Assembly: GCF_008868125.1 (NCBI RefSeq)
Contig: NZ_WAAQ01000001.1
Location: forward strand, 1,426,001-1,490,000
DNA: 64,000 bases
Origin: Microbacterium maritypicum
GTDB lineage: Bacteria > Actinomycetota > Actinomycetes > Actinomycetales > Microbacteriaceae
Direction: 5' to 3'
The notes beneath the pieces are model-generated. The model ran no database searches. It had not been told where the DNA came from and saw only the letters and a list, made by a program, of their open reading frames with translations. Made by a program: the position numbers and the translations under genes. Positions 45,733 to 54,398 of the stretch are shown here, piece after piece (position 1 is the first letter of the stretch; each line of letters opens with the position of its first letter).

Positions 45733-48603
45733 GTGGACAACACTTCGGAACCACCCACGAGCGGTCTCACCAGGACCGAGGTCGCCGAACGCGTCGCCGC
45801 CGGCAAGACCAATGCGTTCGTCGCCGACACCAGTCGCAGCGCGTGGAGCATCGTACGCGCGAACGTGTTCACCCTCTTCAACGGCATCGTCTTCGCCTGC
45901 TTCTTCGTGTTGTTCCTCGTCGGGCGATGGCAGGATGCCCTCTTCGGACTCGCGGCATTCGCGAACGCGATCATCGGGTGCGTGCAGGAGTTCCGGGCGA
46001 AGTCCGCACTCGACCGTCTCGCGCTGATGAACGCACCGCGCGCGCTGGTCCTCCGAGACGGTGAGGAGGTCGAGGTCGCGCCGGGAGAGGTCGTCCTCGA
46101 CGATGTCCTCGTGTTCCGGGCCGGAGAGCAGGTACCGGCCGACGCGCGGGTCCTCACCGCGCGAGGGCTCCAGATTGACGAGTCGATGCTCACGGGGGAG
46201 TCGGACCCGGTGGAGAAGCAGCCCGGCGACGACGCGCTCTCCGGAGCCGTGGTCGTTGCGGGAGAAGGAACCGCGACCGCGACACGCGTGGGCGCTGACT
46301 CCTATGCGAACCACTTCGCGGGTGAGGCCAAGCGCTTCTCTCTCGTCTCCAGTGAGCTGCGCACATCGGTCAATCGGGTCTTGAAATGTGTCAGCTGGAT
46401 CATCGGCCCGGTCGGGCTTCTCGTGCTCAATGCGCAGATCATCGTTCTCGGCGGTTACTCCACGGTCTTCTCGAGCGGTGCCTGGGTGCAGGCGGTGGTG
46501 AACACGATCGCGTCGTTGACGGCGATGATCCCGCTCGGCCTCGTGCTCATGACGAGCATCGCGTTCGCGGTGGGAGCGTCACGGCTCGCCCGCAGGCAAG
46601 TGCTGGTGAACGAGCTGCCGGCGGTGGAAGGCCTCGCGCGCGTCGATGTGGTATGCCTCGACAAGACCGGCACGCTCACAGTCGGCGAGATCGGGTTCGA
46701 CGAGGCGCACCGCCTCGACGGGCTCACCTCGCCGCAGGAGGAGGACGCGGCGGCGGTATTGGCGTGGTACGCCGCGTCGCCCGATGCGAACGCGACCGCA
46801 CGGTCGATGCGAACGGCCTACCCTGTGATCTCGCCTGTCGTCGTCTCGGGCTACATCCCGTTCTCGTCCGCACGCAAGTGGAGCGCGGTCTCGTTCGCCG
46901 AGATCCCTGGGACATGGGTCATGGGGGCGCCGGAGATGGTGTTCGGCGATGCGGCGACGTCGTCGGCCACGCAGCTCGGTCGCACCGTGACCGCGTTAGC
47001 CGAGACCGGCCGACGCACGCTGGTCCTCGGTCATGCCGACGCGGTGCTCTCCGAGGCCGATGTCGATGCCGAGCGGCTCCCTGACGGTCTCAAGGCCATC
47101 ATCGTGCTCACGTTCCGGGAGCAGGTGCGCCCCGACGCCGCACAGACCCTCGCGTACTTCGGGCGCCAGCAAGTCGGCATCCGCATCATCTCGGGCGACA
47201 ACCCTCGCACCGTCGCAGCCATCGCGCGCGAGGTCGGTCTCGACGTCGCCGAAGGGTTCGATGCCAGAGGGCTTCCCGACGATGATGCCGAACTCGCCGA
47301 CGTGCTCGACCGGCACACGGTGTTCGGACGCGTCACCCCCGAGCAGAAGAAGCGCATGGTCACGGCGCTGCAGAGCCACGGGCACACCGTCGCGATGACC
47401 GGCGACGGCGTCAACGACGCCCTCGCCATCAAAGCGGCCGACATCGGGATCGCGATGAACTCGGGATCGCCGGCCACCAAGGCCGTCGCAAGGCTCGTGC
47501 TGCTGGACGGACAGTTCTCGCACCTGCCGGATGTCGTCGCCGAGGGGCGCCAGGTCATCGCGAACATCGAGCGCGTTTCGATGCTGTTCCTGAACAAGAC
47601 GGTCTATGCGACGCTCTTGGCGATCATCTTCGGCGCATTCGTCCTCGAGTTCCCGTTCCTGCCGCGTCAGCTCTCCATCACCGACGGCCTCACCATCGGC
47701 ATCCCCGCGTTCTTCCTCGCGCTCATGCCCAACGCGGCGCGCTACGTCCCGGGGTTCCTCCGGCGCTCGCTCAGCTTCGCGATCCCTTCGGGCATCGTCG
47801 TCGCCCTGGGACTGACCTGGTACACGTTCGTCGCGCACGGACTGGGCGTGCACGAGGAGCAGCTGCGCACAGGAGCCACGGTCATCCTCGCCGTCGTGGG
47901 CATCTGGGTGCTGGCCGTCCTCGCGCGCCCGCTCAATCGGTTCAAGGTGGCCGTCGTGGGGGCGATGTTCATCCTGCTCATCGCCGTGTTCAGCATTCCG
48001 CTGGCCAGACAGTTCTTCGTGCTCGTCGATCCCGGGCCGGAGCTCGCCGTCGCGCTCACCGGGATCACGATCGTCATGGTCGCAGCGATCGAGGTCGTGC
48101 GGCTGCTGCACCGCCGCCTCGTGCTGTCACCGCCGCCGCGGAAGGATCCGAGCGTCGCCACCAGCGCATCCGAACCGCCGGTATCCGCTCCCCGTGTCGT
48201 CGCCGGTGTCATCACGACCGTGGTCGCCGTCCTGGCGTACGCTTTCGGCGCCCTGGCGACCGGGTTCGGCATCCTGGTGTTCCTGGGGCGCTACGACCCG
48301 GATGTGAGCGCCTCGGTGTTCTCCCTCACCGGGGCGGCCATCGCGCTGTTCGGCCTCCTCGTCTTCGCGGTCGCCGCAGGCATCCGCCGGGGGAGCGGAC
48401 TCTCGCGCCTCATGCTCACGATCTTCCTCGGGCTCGCGATCGCGCTCAGCGTGATCGTGCTCGTCTTCGGGGACCGCTGGGACTGGGGAGCCGCCCTGAC
48501 CGCCGCGTTCGCAGCCGGGATCATCGTTCTGCTGTGGACTCCGCCGGTGTCGCGAACCTTCGGACGCATCCTCGAGAGCTCGATGGGCTCAGCGGCCCCG
48601 TAG
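45733..48603 (+). CDS. CtpE-like cation P-type ATPase
   Basis: Protein of 956 residues. The N terminus (GLTRTEVAERVAAGKTN) and layout resemble mycobacterial CtpE, a calcium importer. TGES (154-157), phosphorylation motif DKTGT (D310) and GDGVND (about 557-562) are intact, so it should hydrolyse ATP. In M4 the usual PEGL of this type is PLGL (267-270), removing a metal-coordinating glutamate. Beyond the normal M7-M10 region (to about 800) there is a linker and four further hydrophobic helices (about 820-940), making it about 150 residues longer than CtpE. Transported ion unknown. The GTG at 45733 is set by the promoter. Confidence 0.88.
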   Translation: MDNTSEPPTSGLTRTEVAERVAAGKTNAFVADTSRSAWSIVRANVFTLFNGIVFACFFVLFLVGRWQDALFGLAAFANAIIGCVQEFRAKSALDRLALMNAPRALVLRDGEEVEVAPGEVVLDDVLVFRAGEQVPADARVLTARGLQIDESMLTGESDPVEKQPGDDALSGAVVVAGEGTATATRVGADSYANHFAGEAKRFSLVSSELRTSVNRVLKCVSWIIGPVGLLVLNAQIIVLGGYSTVFSSGAWVQAVVNTIASLTAMIPLGLVLMTSIAFAVGASRLARRQVLVNELPAVEGLARVDVVCLDKTGTLTVGEIGFDEAHRLDGLTSPQEEDAAAVLAWYAASPDANATARSMRTAYPVISPVVVSGYIPFSSARKWSAVSFAEIPGTWVMGAPEMVFGDAATSSATQLGRTVTALAETGRRTLVLGHADAVLSEADVDAERLPDGLKAIIVLTFREQVRPDAAQTLAYFGRQQVGIRIISGDNPRTVAAIAREVGLDVAEGFDARGLPDDDAELADVLDRHTVFGRVTPEQKKRMVTALQSHGHTVAMTGDGVNDALAIKAADIGIAMNSGSPATKAVARLVLLDGQFSHLPDVVAEGRQVIANIERVSMLFLNKTVYATLLAIIFGAFVLEFPFLPRQLSITDGLTIGIPAFFLALMPNAARYVPGFLRRSLSFAIPSGIVVALGLTWYTFVAHGLGVHEEQLRTGATVILAVVGIWVLAVLARPLNRFKVAVVGAMFILLIAVFSIPLARQFFVLVDPGPELAVALTGITIVMVAAIEVVRLLHRRLVLSPPPRKDPSVATSASEPPVSAPRVVAGVITTVVAVLAYAFGALATGFGILVFLGRYDPDVSASVFSLTGAAIALFGLLVFAVAAGIRRGSGLSRLMLTIFLGLAIALSVIVLVFGDRWDWGAALTAAFAAGIIVLLWTPPVSRTFGRILESSMGSAAP

Positions 48604-48626
48604 CGGGCGCTGACGTCTGCTCATCT

Positions 48627-49193
48627 TCAGCGAGGCCACTCGATGAGGATGAGCCCCTGCCGAGTGTCGGCGAGGCGCACCCAGCCGTCGCCGAACAGGT
48701 AGGTCATCCCGTAGCCGTCATCATCCGTACCCATTGCGTATCTGGGGTCTTCGGTGAAGTAGACACCGTCCGCTCCGTCCTCGCGCTTCCAGCCCTCGGC
48801 GAGGAGAGCGGACTGCGCCGAGGCGGCATCGGCGTCGTCGATGGCCGACCAGCCGTAGAGCTGCCCGTGGTCGGAACCGACGGTGTAGTCGGCCCAGAAG
48901 CACAGCAGCCCCTCGGTCAGCTCGACGCCCCCGGCGACGAACTCCTTCGTCTCGGCCGTCCAGCCGGCCTCGGCGAGGGCCGCGACCGTGCCCGCCGAGA
49001 TCATCGATTCGCAGGTCAGCTCCGTTTCGGGCGCCTCGGGTGTCGGAGAGCTCACGGGGGCGGTGGTCTCGGTCGGGCGGGGGTCGACGGCTTCAGGCGT
49101 CGACGAGGGCCGTGGTTCCGGTGCAGAGCACGCGCTGAGGGCTGCGGCGAGCAGCAGCACGCCCGCAGCGGCGGACATGATCCGGGAGTTCAT
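48627..49193 (-). CDS. Secreted lipoprotein of unknown function
   Basis: Protein of 188 residues with a lipoprotein signal and lipobox LSAC (C22), then a P/T/S/E-rich linker (23-58) and a folded domain with two cysteines (C61, C97) that may form a disulfide. The domain (about 60-188) is acidic and tryptophan-containing, ending GLILIEWPR; I do not recognise the family. It lies between hisN (19 bases upstream, same strand) and the convergent ATPase gene and may be co-transcribed with hisN. Confidence 0.75.
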   Translation of the reverse strand: MNSRIMSAAAGVLLLAAALSACSAPEPRPSSTPEAVDPRPTETTAPVSSPTPEAPETELTCESMISAGTVAALAEAGWTAETKEFVAGGVELTEGLLCFWADYTVGSDHGQLYGWSAIDDADAASAQSALLAEGWKREDGADGVYFTEDPRYAMGTDDDGYGMTYLFGDGWVRLADTRQGLILIEWPR

Positions 49194-49213
49194 CGCGGTC
49201 CTCGTCGTTCGGT

Positions 49214-50011
49214 TCAGCTCTGCATCAGGGTCAGGAAGTCACCGTGAAGGGTTCCGTTGGTGGCAAGTGTCGAGCGCGCGGAGATCGTCTCGGTTCCGTC
49301 GACAGCCGTCATCCGTCCGCCGGCTTCGCGGACGATCGGCACCGCTGCGGCGATGTCGTACTCCTTGACGCCGAACTCGGCGACCATGTCGATGCGCCCC
49401 TCTGCGAGGAGCATGTAGGAGTAGACGTCTCCGTAGGCGCGGTCGCGCCAGACTCGTTCAGCGACGGTCAGGAGCGTGTCGAGGCGGTCGGCCTCCGCCC
49501 ACTGCGCGATGCTCTGGAAGCTCACACTCGCGTCGTCGAGAGAGGAGACGGACGAGGTGCGCAGCCGGCGCGCTTCGCCCTCGACGGTCGTCCAGGCGCC
49601 TTGTCCTTCTGATGCCCACCAGCGTCGTCCGAGCGCCGGCATGCTGACGACACCGATCTGGGGGACGCCGTCGATCGCGAGTGCGATCATCGTGCCCCAG
49701 AGCGGGACGCCACGAAGGAAGTTGGCCGTTCCGTCGATCGGATCGATGATCCACTGTCGCTGTGTGCTGCCCTGAGCGCCGAACTCCTCGCCGAAGATGC
49801 CGTCCTCCGGACGCTCGGTCTCGAGGATGCTGCGGATCGCACGCTCGGTGGCGAGATCGGCGTCCGTCACGTGGGAGTTGTCGGCCTTGGTCGAGATCTC
49901 GAGGTCCGAGGCATCGAACCGGGGGAGCGACTGCGCATCGGCGGCATCGGCCAGGCGGAGGGCGAGCTCGAGGTCGTGGCGCAGGGCTTCAGCGTAGGGG
50001 GAGGTGGTCAC
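49214..50011 (-). CDS. hisN: Histidinol-phosphatase, inositol-monophosphatase family
   Basis: Mg-dependent phosphatase of 265 residues. IMPase motifs: GEEFG (74-78, metal glutamate), WIIDPIDGTANF (87-98, metal aspartates D90 and D93), and the C-terminal EYDIAAAVPIVREAGG (about 217-232). The YAEALRHDLELALRLADAAD start and overall length match actinobacterial HisN, which removes phosphate from histidinol phosphate; inositol monophosphatase remains possible. GTG start fixed by TATTCT six bases upstream. Confidence 0.87.
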   Translation of the reverse strand: MTTSPYAEALRHDLELALRLADAADAQSLPRFDASDLEISTKADNSHVTDADLATERAIRSILETERPEDGIFGEEFGAQGSTQRQWIIDPIDGTANFLRGVPLWGTMIALAIDGVPQIGVVSMPALGRRWWASEGQGAWTTVEGEARRLRTSSVSSLDDASVSFQSIAQWAEADRLDTLLTVAERVWRDRAYGDVYSYMLLAEGRIDMVAEFGVKEYDIAAAVPIVREAGGRMTAVDGTETISARSTLATNGTLHGDFLTLMQS

Positions 50012-50017
50012 GGTCTA

Positions 50018-50023
50018 AGAATA
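50018..50023 (-). promoter_or_regulatory. Leaderless-type -10 element of hisN
   Basis: TATTCT on the complement, six bases before the GTG start of hisN. Confidence 0.6.
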
Positions 50024-50131
50024 GTCGTCGGGTCCACGCCGTCGGAGGGCCGAAAGGCCATGTTTCGACGCCGTTTCCGGGGCGGCGCGCCCGGGGTCCG
50101 AGCTCGATTTCACATGGACCCGGTCGGCTGG

Positions 50132-50137
50132 TAATGT
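50132..50137 (+). promoter_or_regulatory. Possible -10 element for tRNA-Lys
   Basis: TAATGT about 30 bases before the tRNA, in a locally AT-rich stretch; TTTCAC at 50108-50113 is a weak -35. Confidence 0.35.
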
Positions 50138-50167
50138 AATTCCTCGGTCGGGGTTATCCCGGGCCAC

Positions 50168-50240
50168 GCACCTCTAGCTCAATCGGCAGAGCAACTGACT
50201 CTTAATCAGTGGGTTCTCGGTTCAAGTCCGAGGGGGTGCA
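50168..50240 (+). tRNA. tRNA-Lys (CTT)
   Basis: Cloverleaf of 73 bases: acceptor GCACCTC/GGGGTGC (one G-U), anticodon arm ACTGA-CTCTTAA-TCAGT with anticodon CTT, T arm CTCGG-TTCAAGT-CCGAG, discriminator A. CCA is not encoded. No integrase or repeated attachment site is next to it. Confidence 0.97.
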
Positions 50241-50246
50241 CGGAAT

Positions 50247-50281
50247 AGCCTCAGTAGATCTCGCCATCTACCGGGGCTTTT
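50247..50281 (+). terminator. Terminator of tRNA-Lys
   Basis: AGCC-TCA-GTAGAT pairs with ATCTAC-CGG-GGCT (3x3 internal loop) and is followed by TTTC. The rest of the 305-base gap up to 50545 shows no gene or clear promoter; the open frame crossing it is probably not translated. Confidence 0.75.
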
Positions 50282-50545
50282 CTGCTTTCTGTGCTGCGTC
50301 ACGCGATACGTCGAGTCCGACTCCGGTCGCGTCTGGTGCGGCCGGTTGCCCTCCGCTCCCGCAGCGCTGTCGTCGATCCCGTCGTGGTTCCGAGTCGGGT
50401 CCGTGTGGGGAATCCGGCGGTATCGCGTAATGGATCGGCCTCGACGTGGTCTCTCAGGTGGGGACACACGCCTCGCGCCTTCGGAGGCACAGCTGCGCAG
50501 CAGCCGCGCCGGAGGAGTGGGGCCATCAAGAAACTGGGGAAGATC

Positions 50546-52075
50546 TTGCACGAGAGAAGAGGCGGCGCCGTCGTGCGCCGAAAGACGACCGCGATCATCG
50601 CCGCGGCAGCTGCAGTGCTCACCACCGTGATCACTCTCGCGGGGGCGGGGGCCGCTTCGGCGGCGGAGTACGACTATCCCGCGGCCATCGATCCGTCGTC
50701 GATCACCGTGACGACCGTGGGCGGTGGTGGCGGCGTGTCGCAGTGGGACCGGGTGCGTGTCGACGCCGACTGGGCGGTGCCGGATGGGGCCGTCGGCGGT
50801 CAGACCTTCGGATTCACGCTCCCGAAGGAGTTCGCCAGCGCCGGGACGTCGTTCTCCGTGCCCTCGGCCGAGGACCCGAGCAAGGCGATCGCCGAGTGCA
50901 CCGTGAGCTCCGATGCCTCTCCGGTCGTGACATGCACGCTCACCGACTACGTGAACGGGCGCACCGGGGTGACCGGATCGCTGTGGTTCGTCGCCTCGGC
51001 TGACGAGCAGACGACGGAGAGCACGGTGGAGTTCACGGTCGACGGCACCATCACGCCGGTCGAGATCCCCGGTGGCGGTATCGGTCCGTCCTCGCCGCTG
51101 CCCACCGACCCGCAGAAGTGGTCGTGGCAGACCGCTGACGGCAGGATCGCGTGGCAGCTGATGCTGCCCGGTGCGAGCTTCGAGGGTGCGGAGTCGATCG
51201 TGGTCGACGACACCCTCACCGGTGCGGGTGACGGGCTCGCGGAGCATCACAACGAAGACGGTCAGCTCGTGGTGTGGAGCACGACGATGCAGGACCAGGA
51301 TCCGCAGCCGATCACGAACTGGACCGGATCCTGGAACGCCGACGGAACCTCCTTCCACCTCGAGATCCCTGGACCGGTCGACCCGACGCGGATGTACTTC
51401 GTGAAGTACTTCACCGTGCCGAGTTCGCAGGCGGACGGCGCGACCTTCGCCAACACGGCCGACGTCAACGGCGTCAAGCTCAAGGAGACGAGGGCGTGGA
51501 CGGTCACGGGCGGAGGGACCGGGGACGGCGACGCGACCGGTGCGTTCACCGTGACCAAGCTCGTCGGCGGATCCGGTGCGTCCGGCGTGCCGGCCGATGC
51601 CGAGTACACGGTGCGATACAGCTATGGTGATCCGGTCGTCGAACGCACCGTCACCGTCACGGCCGGGGCCACTGCGCCGCTCATCCAGCTGCCGGCGGGG
51701 ACCGTGGTGACGTTGTCGGAGCTGACTCCGCCGGTCCTCGACGGAATCGAGTGGGGTGCGCCCGTGTTCTCAGGAACCGGGGTCACCGCGCTGGCCGATG
51801 GGGGAGCTCAGCTCACCGTCGGAGCTGGCACCACGCTCGCAGTCACCCTCACCAACACAGCCACCACGACGCCGCCGGTGATTCCGCCGACGACGCCGCC
51901 GACCGTCGTCACGCCACCGACCGAGCTGCCGCTCACGGGCGGATCGTCGCTGGCCACCACCGGAGGGAATGTACCCGCCGGGATGCTCTGGGCTGGGGGC
52001 GCGGCGCTGGTGCTCGGTATGGCGCTCACCGTTCTCGGAGCCGTGCGCGCTCGTGCGCGCGTCACCCAGGACTGA
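50546..52075 (+). CDS. LPXTG-type cell-surface protein with DUF5979 domain
   Basis: About 509 residues. An N-terminal RRKTT plus hydrophobic stretch ending ASAA is a Sec signal. A large beta-rich, threonine-rich ectodomain resembling surface adhesin folds (about 40-335) is followed by a DUF5979 domain (about 340-450, TVTKLVGGSG then TVTVTAGATAPLIQLPAGT), a proline/threonine spacer, and a sorting signal LPLTGG (461-466), membrane helix and RARAR tail. A sortase should link it to the cell wall. The start is uncertain: TTG at 50546 with GGGGA is used; GTG at 50573 is close. Stand-alone gene. Confidence 0.78.
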   Translation: MHERRGGAVVRRKTTAIIAAAAAVLTTVITLAGAGAASAAEYDYPAAIDPSSITVTTVGGGGGVSQWDRVRVDADWAVPDGAVGGQTFGFTLPKEFASAGTSFSVPSAEDPSKAIAECTVSSDASPVVTCTLTDYVNGRTGVTGSLWFVASADEQTTESTVEFTVDGTITPVEIPGGGIGPSSPLPTDPQKWSWQTADGRIAWQLMLPGASFEGAESIVVDDTLTGAGDGLAEHHNEDGQLVVWSTTMQDQDPQPITNWTGSWNADGTSFHLEIPGPVDPTRMYFVKYFTVPSSQADGATFANTADVNGVKLKETRAWTVTGGGTGDGDATGAFTVTKLVGGSGASGVPADAEYTVRYSYGDPVVERTVTVTAGATAPLIQLPAGTVVTLSELTPPVLDGIEWGAPVFSGTGVTALADGGAQLTVGAGTTLAVTLTNTATTTPPVIPPTTPPTVVTPPTELPLTGGSSLATTGGNVPAGMLWAGGAALVLGMALTVLGAVRARARVTQD

Positions 52076-52084
52076 TCGATCGCA

Positions 52085-52128
52085 CGAGGCCGGTGCCGAG
52101 GAGCTTCCGCTCCTGGGCGCCGGCCTCG
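52085..52128 (+). terminator. Strong terminator after the surface-protein gene
   Basis: Twenty-pair stem starting CGAGGCCGG and ending CCGGCCTCG, TTCC loop, one G-U and one mismatch; 9 bases after the stop. Confidence 0.85.
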
Positions 52129-52178
52129 CCGTTTCCGCGGGTGCCTGCGGCTCGCGAGGGACCGCGGTGCTGCGCCAG

Positions 52179-52661
52179 TCAGACCACAGAGATGACCGTG
52201 CCGTCGGTGATGGTGCGGAGCTGTTCGAAGGTCAACGGCATGACGGTGTGAGGGTGCCCCGCGGCCGCCCAGAGCGTCGCGTGCTGCTGCAGCTCTTCGT
52301 CGATGTAGGTGCGAAGCGGTGCGGGGTGTCCGACGGGCGCGACGCCACCGATCGCCTGGCCCGTGGCAGAGCGGACGATGGACGCGGGGGCCATGGCCAC
52401 CTCGTCCACCCCGATGCTGCTCGTCAGGGTGACGAGATCCACGCGGTGTCCGCCGCTGGTCATCACCAGAACGGGCGCGCCGTCGGCGAGGAAGACGAGG
52501 CTGTTGGCGATCGCCGACACCTCGCATCCGATCGCCGTCGCGGCCTCCGCCGCCGTGCGCGCCGAATCGGGGAGCACACGGATCACGGTGTCGACGCCCG
52601 CTTCCGCGAGGTGTCGCTGCACGATCCTGCTGCGTTCGGGGAGAGAAGCCGTTTCACTCAT
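52179..52661 (-). CDS. YbaK/EbsC-family aminoacyl-tRNA deacylase
   Basis: Protein of 160 residues in the YbaK/ProX editing-domain family, which hydrolyses mischarged tRNAs. CEVSAIANSLVF (about 45-56) with its lysine position replaced, VMTSGGHRVDL (about 69-79) and GGVAPVGHPAPL (about 109-120) are the family landmarks. The strict YbaK lysine after the first motif is not evident (ANSLVF where KTLVF is common), so activity towards Cys-tRNA is uncertain. TATCGT six bases before the ATG. Confidence 0.85.
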   Translation of the reverse strand: MSETASLPERSRIVQRHLAEAGVDTVIRVLPDSARTAAEAATAIGCEVSAIANSLVFLADGAPVLVMTSGGHRVDLVTLTSSIGVDEVAMAPASIVRSATGQAIGGVAPVGHPAPLRTYIDEELQQHATLWAAAGHPHTVMPLTFEQLRTITDGTVISVV

Positions 52662-52699
52662 CGCCCCACGATATCCAAGGAGCGTTCGGCCGTGCCGAC

Positions 52700-53929
52700 T
52701 CAGGCGGCGTCACCGACGAGGATCGCTGCGGCGTCTTCCGTCGTGGCGTCAGCGGGCTCGTCGTCGATGTGGGCCAGTGCCCGGCGTCCGAGGAGGACGG
52801 TGAGGGCGGCGAGCAGCACCGAGGCGGCGGCGAAGAGGTAGGGCACCGTCGCGTTGAACGCATGCCACAGCAACGCCGCGATCGGGGGAGCCATCGCGCC
52901 GCCGAGGAAGCGGACGGCCGAGTATGCCGAGGAGGCGACGGAGCGGGGGAGGTCGGTCGCCTCCATCACCGCTTCGGTCAGCACGGTGTTCATCACGCCG
53001 AGGAGGAGTCCACCGACGACGATGCAGGTGACCAGCGCGGCGGCGTTCGCCACCAGGAGTCCGGCGGCGATGAGATCGATCGCCAGCAGGGGGAGCACGA
53101 CCAGGATGATGCGGGTGCGGGGCATCCTGCGCATGAGGAGCGGCGCGACCCAGACGCTGGTGACGGCGAGTGCGACACCCCAGCCGAAGAACGTGAGGCC
53201 GATGCCCATCGCCCCGAAGCCCAGGGGGAACGGTGAGAACGCGAGCAGGACGAAGAAGCCGATGTTGTAGAACAGGGCCGTGATCGCCAGTACCGCGAGT
53301 GCGGGGCGTCGCAGGGCGGTGAACGGGGCGGAGAACTTCACGGGGACCCGCTTCTCCCGGGGCCCGGGCAGGAGGACGAGCACGGCGACGAAGGCGATCG
53401 CCATCAGCACGACGACGCCGAAGAACGGTCCGCGCCAGCTCTGCTCACCGAGGAGACCGCCGAGGAGCGGACCGATGGCGATGCCGAGGCCGAGCGCCGC
53501 TTCGTACAGGACGATCGCCGCGCTGCTGCCCCCGGAGGCTGCGCCGACGATGGTCGCCAGCGCCGTCGAGATGAACAGGGCGTTGCCGAGACCCCAGCCG
53601 GCTCGGAATCCGATCACCGCATCGACGCTGCCGCTCAAGGCGCACAGCAGCGCGAACACCACGATCAGCGCCAGTCCGATGAGCAGGGTGGCCTTCGCGC
53701 CGATGCGGCTGGAGATCCAGCTGGTCACGAGCATCGCGAGCCCGGTCACCAACAGGTAGCTGGTGAACAGCAGCTCCGTCTCGACCGGGGATGCCTGGAG
53801 CGACTCGGCGATCGCGGGAAGGATCGGGTCGACGAGTCCGATTCCCATGAAGGCGACGACGCAGGCGAAGGCGACGGCCCAGACCTGTGCCGGCTGCTTC
53901 CACACCGAGGGGGTGGCGGGGGTGTTCAC
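52700..53929 (-). CDS. MFS transporter (efflux type)
   Basis: Protein of 409 residues with 12 predicted helices. The DHA1-type loop SRIGAKATLLIG (about 68-79) is the motif A region between TM2 and TM3. The partner gene upstream is a MarR regulator overlapping by 4 bases, which points to drug or toxic-compound export rather than nutrient import. The acidic C-terminal tail is cytoplasmic. Substrate unknown. Confidence 0.87.
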   Translation of the reverse strand: MNTPATPSVWKQPAQVWAVAFACVVAFMGIGLVDPILPAIAESLQASPVETELLFTSYLLVTGLAMLVTSWISSRIGAKATLLIGLALIVVFALLCALSGSVDAVIGFRAGWGLGNALFISTALATIVGAASGGSSAAIVLYEAALGLGIAIGPLLGGLLGEQSWRGPFFGVVVLMAIAFVAVLVLLPGPREKRVPVKFSAPFTALRRPALAVLAITALFYNIGFFVLLAFSPFPLGFGAMGIGLTFFGWGVALAVTSVWVAPLLMRRMPRTRIILVVLPLLAIDLIAAGLLVANAAALVTCIVVGGLLLGVMNTVLTEAVMEATDLPRSVASSAYSAVRFLGGAMAPPIAALLWHAFNATVPYLFAAASVLLAALTVLLGRRALAHIDDEPADATTEDAAAILVGDAA

Positions 53930-54363
53930 CGAGATTCTCCTGTTCGATCAGTGGCGGTGTGCGCGGCGAGGATCTCCGCCGCGCGGGTGAGGGCAGACCA
54001 TTCCGCATCGGTCAACGCGGCGAACCTCGGCGCGAGCGTCTCGCGGAACTCGGCGCGCCACGAGGCGAGCGCAGCAGTGCCCCGGGAGGTGATGTCGACG
54101 ACGGTCGCGCGGGAGTCGTCGGGATCGGGGGAGCGGCGCACGAGTTCCTCGCGCTCGAGCGCACCGAGCAGACGCGTCATGCCCGGTTGCGTGGTCCGCG
54201 CTGCGTGGGCGAGTTCACCCACTCGCCTGGCTCCTGCCTGCTCGAGCAGACTCAGCACCCGCCACTGCGCCGCAGGGGCGTCGTTTCCGGCGTCCTGAGC
54301 GGCGATGCGGCCGAGTGCGTATCCCGAGAGGACGAGGGAGGGGATGACATCCGCACGATTCAT
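53926..54363 (-). CDS. MarR-family repressor
   Basis: Winged-helix protein of 145 residues: recognition region RRVGELAHAARTTQPGMTRLLGALEREELV (about 46-75) and the wing with DPDDSRATVVDIT. The ATG at 54363 is chosen because TATACT lies seven bases upstream; a longer frame to 54522 is not supported. The -10 overlaps a palindrome, implying autoregulation, and the MFS gene is in the same operon. Confidence 0.88.
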   Translation of the reverse strand: MNRADVIPSLVLSGYALGRIAAQDAGNDAPAAQWRVLSLLEQAGARRVGELAHAARTTQPGMTRLLGALEREELVRRSPDPDDSRATVVDITSRGTAALASWRAEFRETLAPRFAALTDAEWSALTRAAEILAAHTATDRTGESR

Positions 54364-54370
54364 ACCAGCG

Positions 54371-54389
54371 AGTATATACCCGATGGTAT
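54371..54389 (-). promoter_or_regulatory. Promoter and operator of the MarR/MFS operon
   Basis: On the complement, TATACT (54376-54371) is the -10. The palindrome ATACC-CGAT-GGTAT at 54376-54389 abuts it, a placement where a bound MarR dimer would block RNA polymerase. Confidence 0.65.
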
Positions 54390-54398
54390 GCAATCGGA

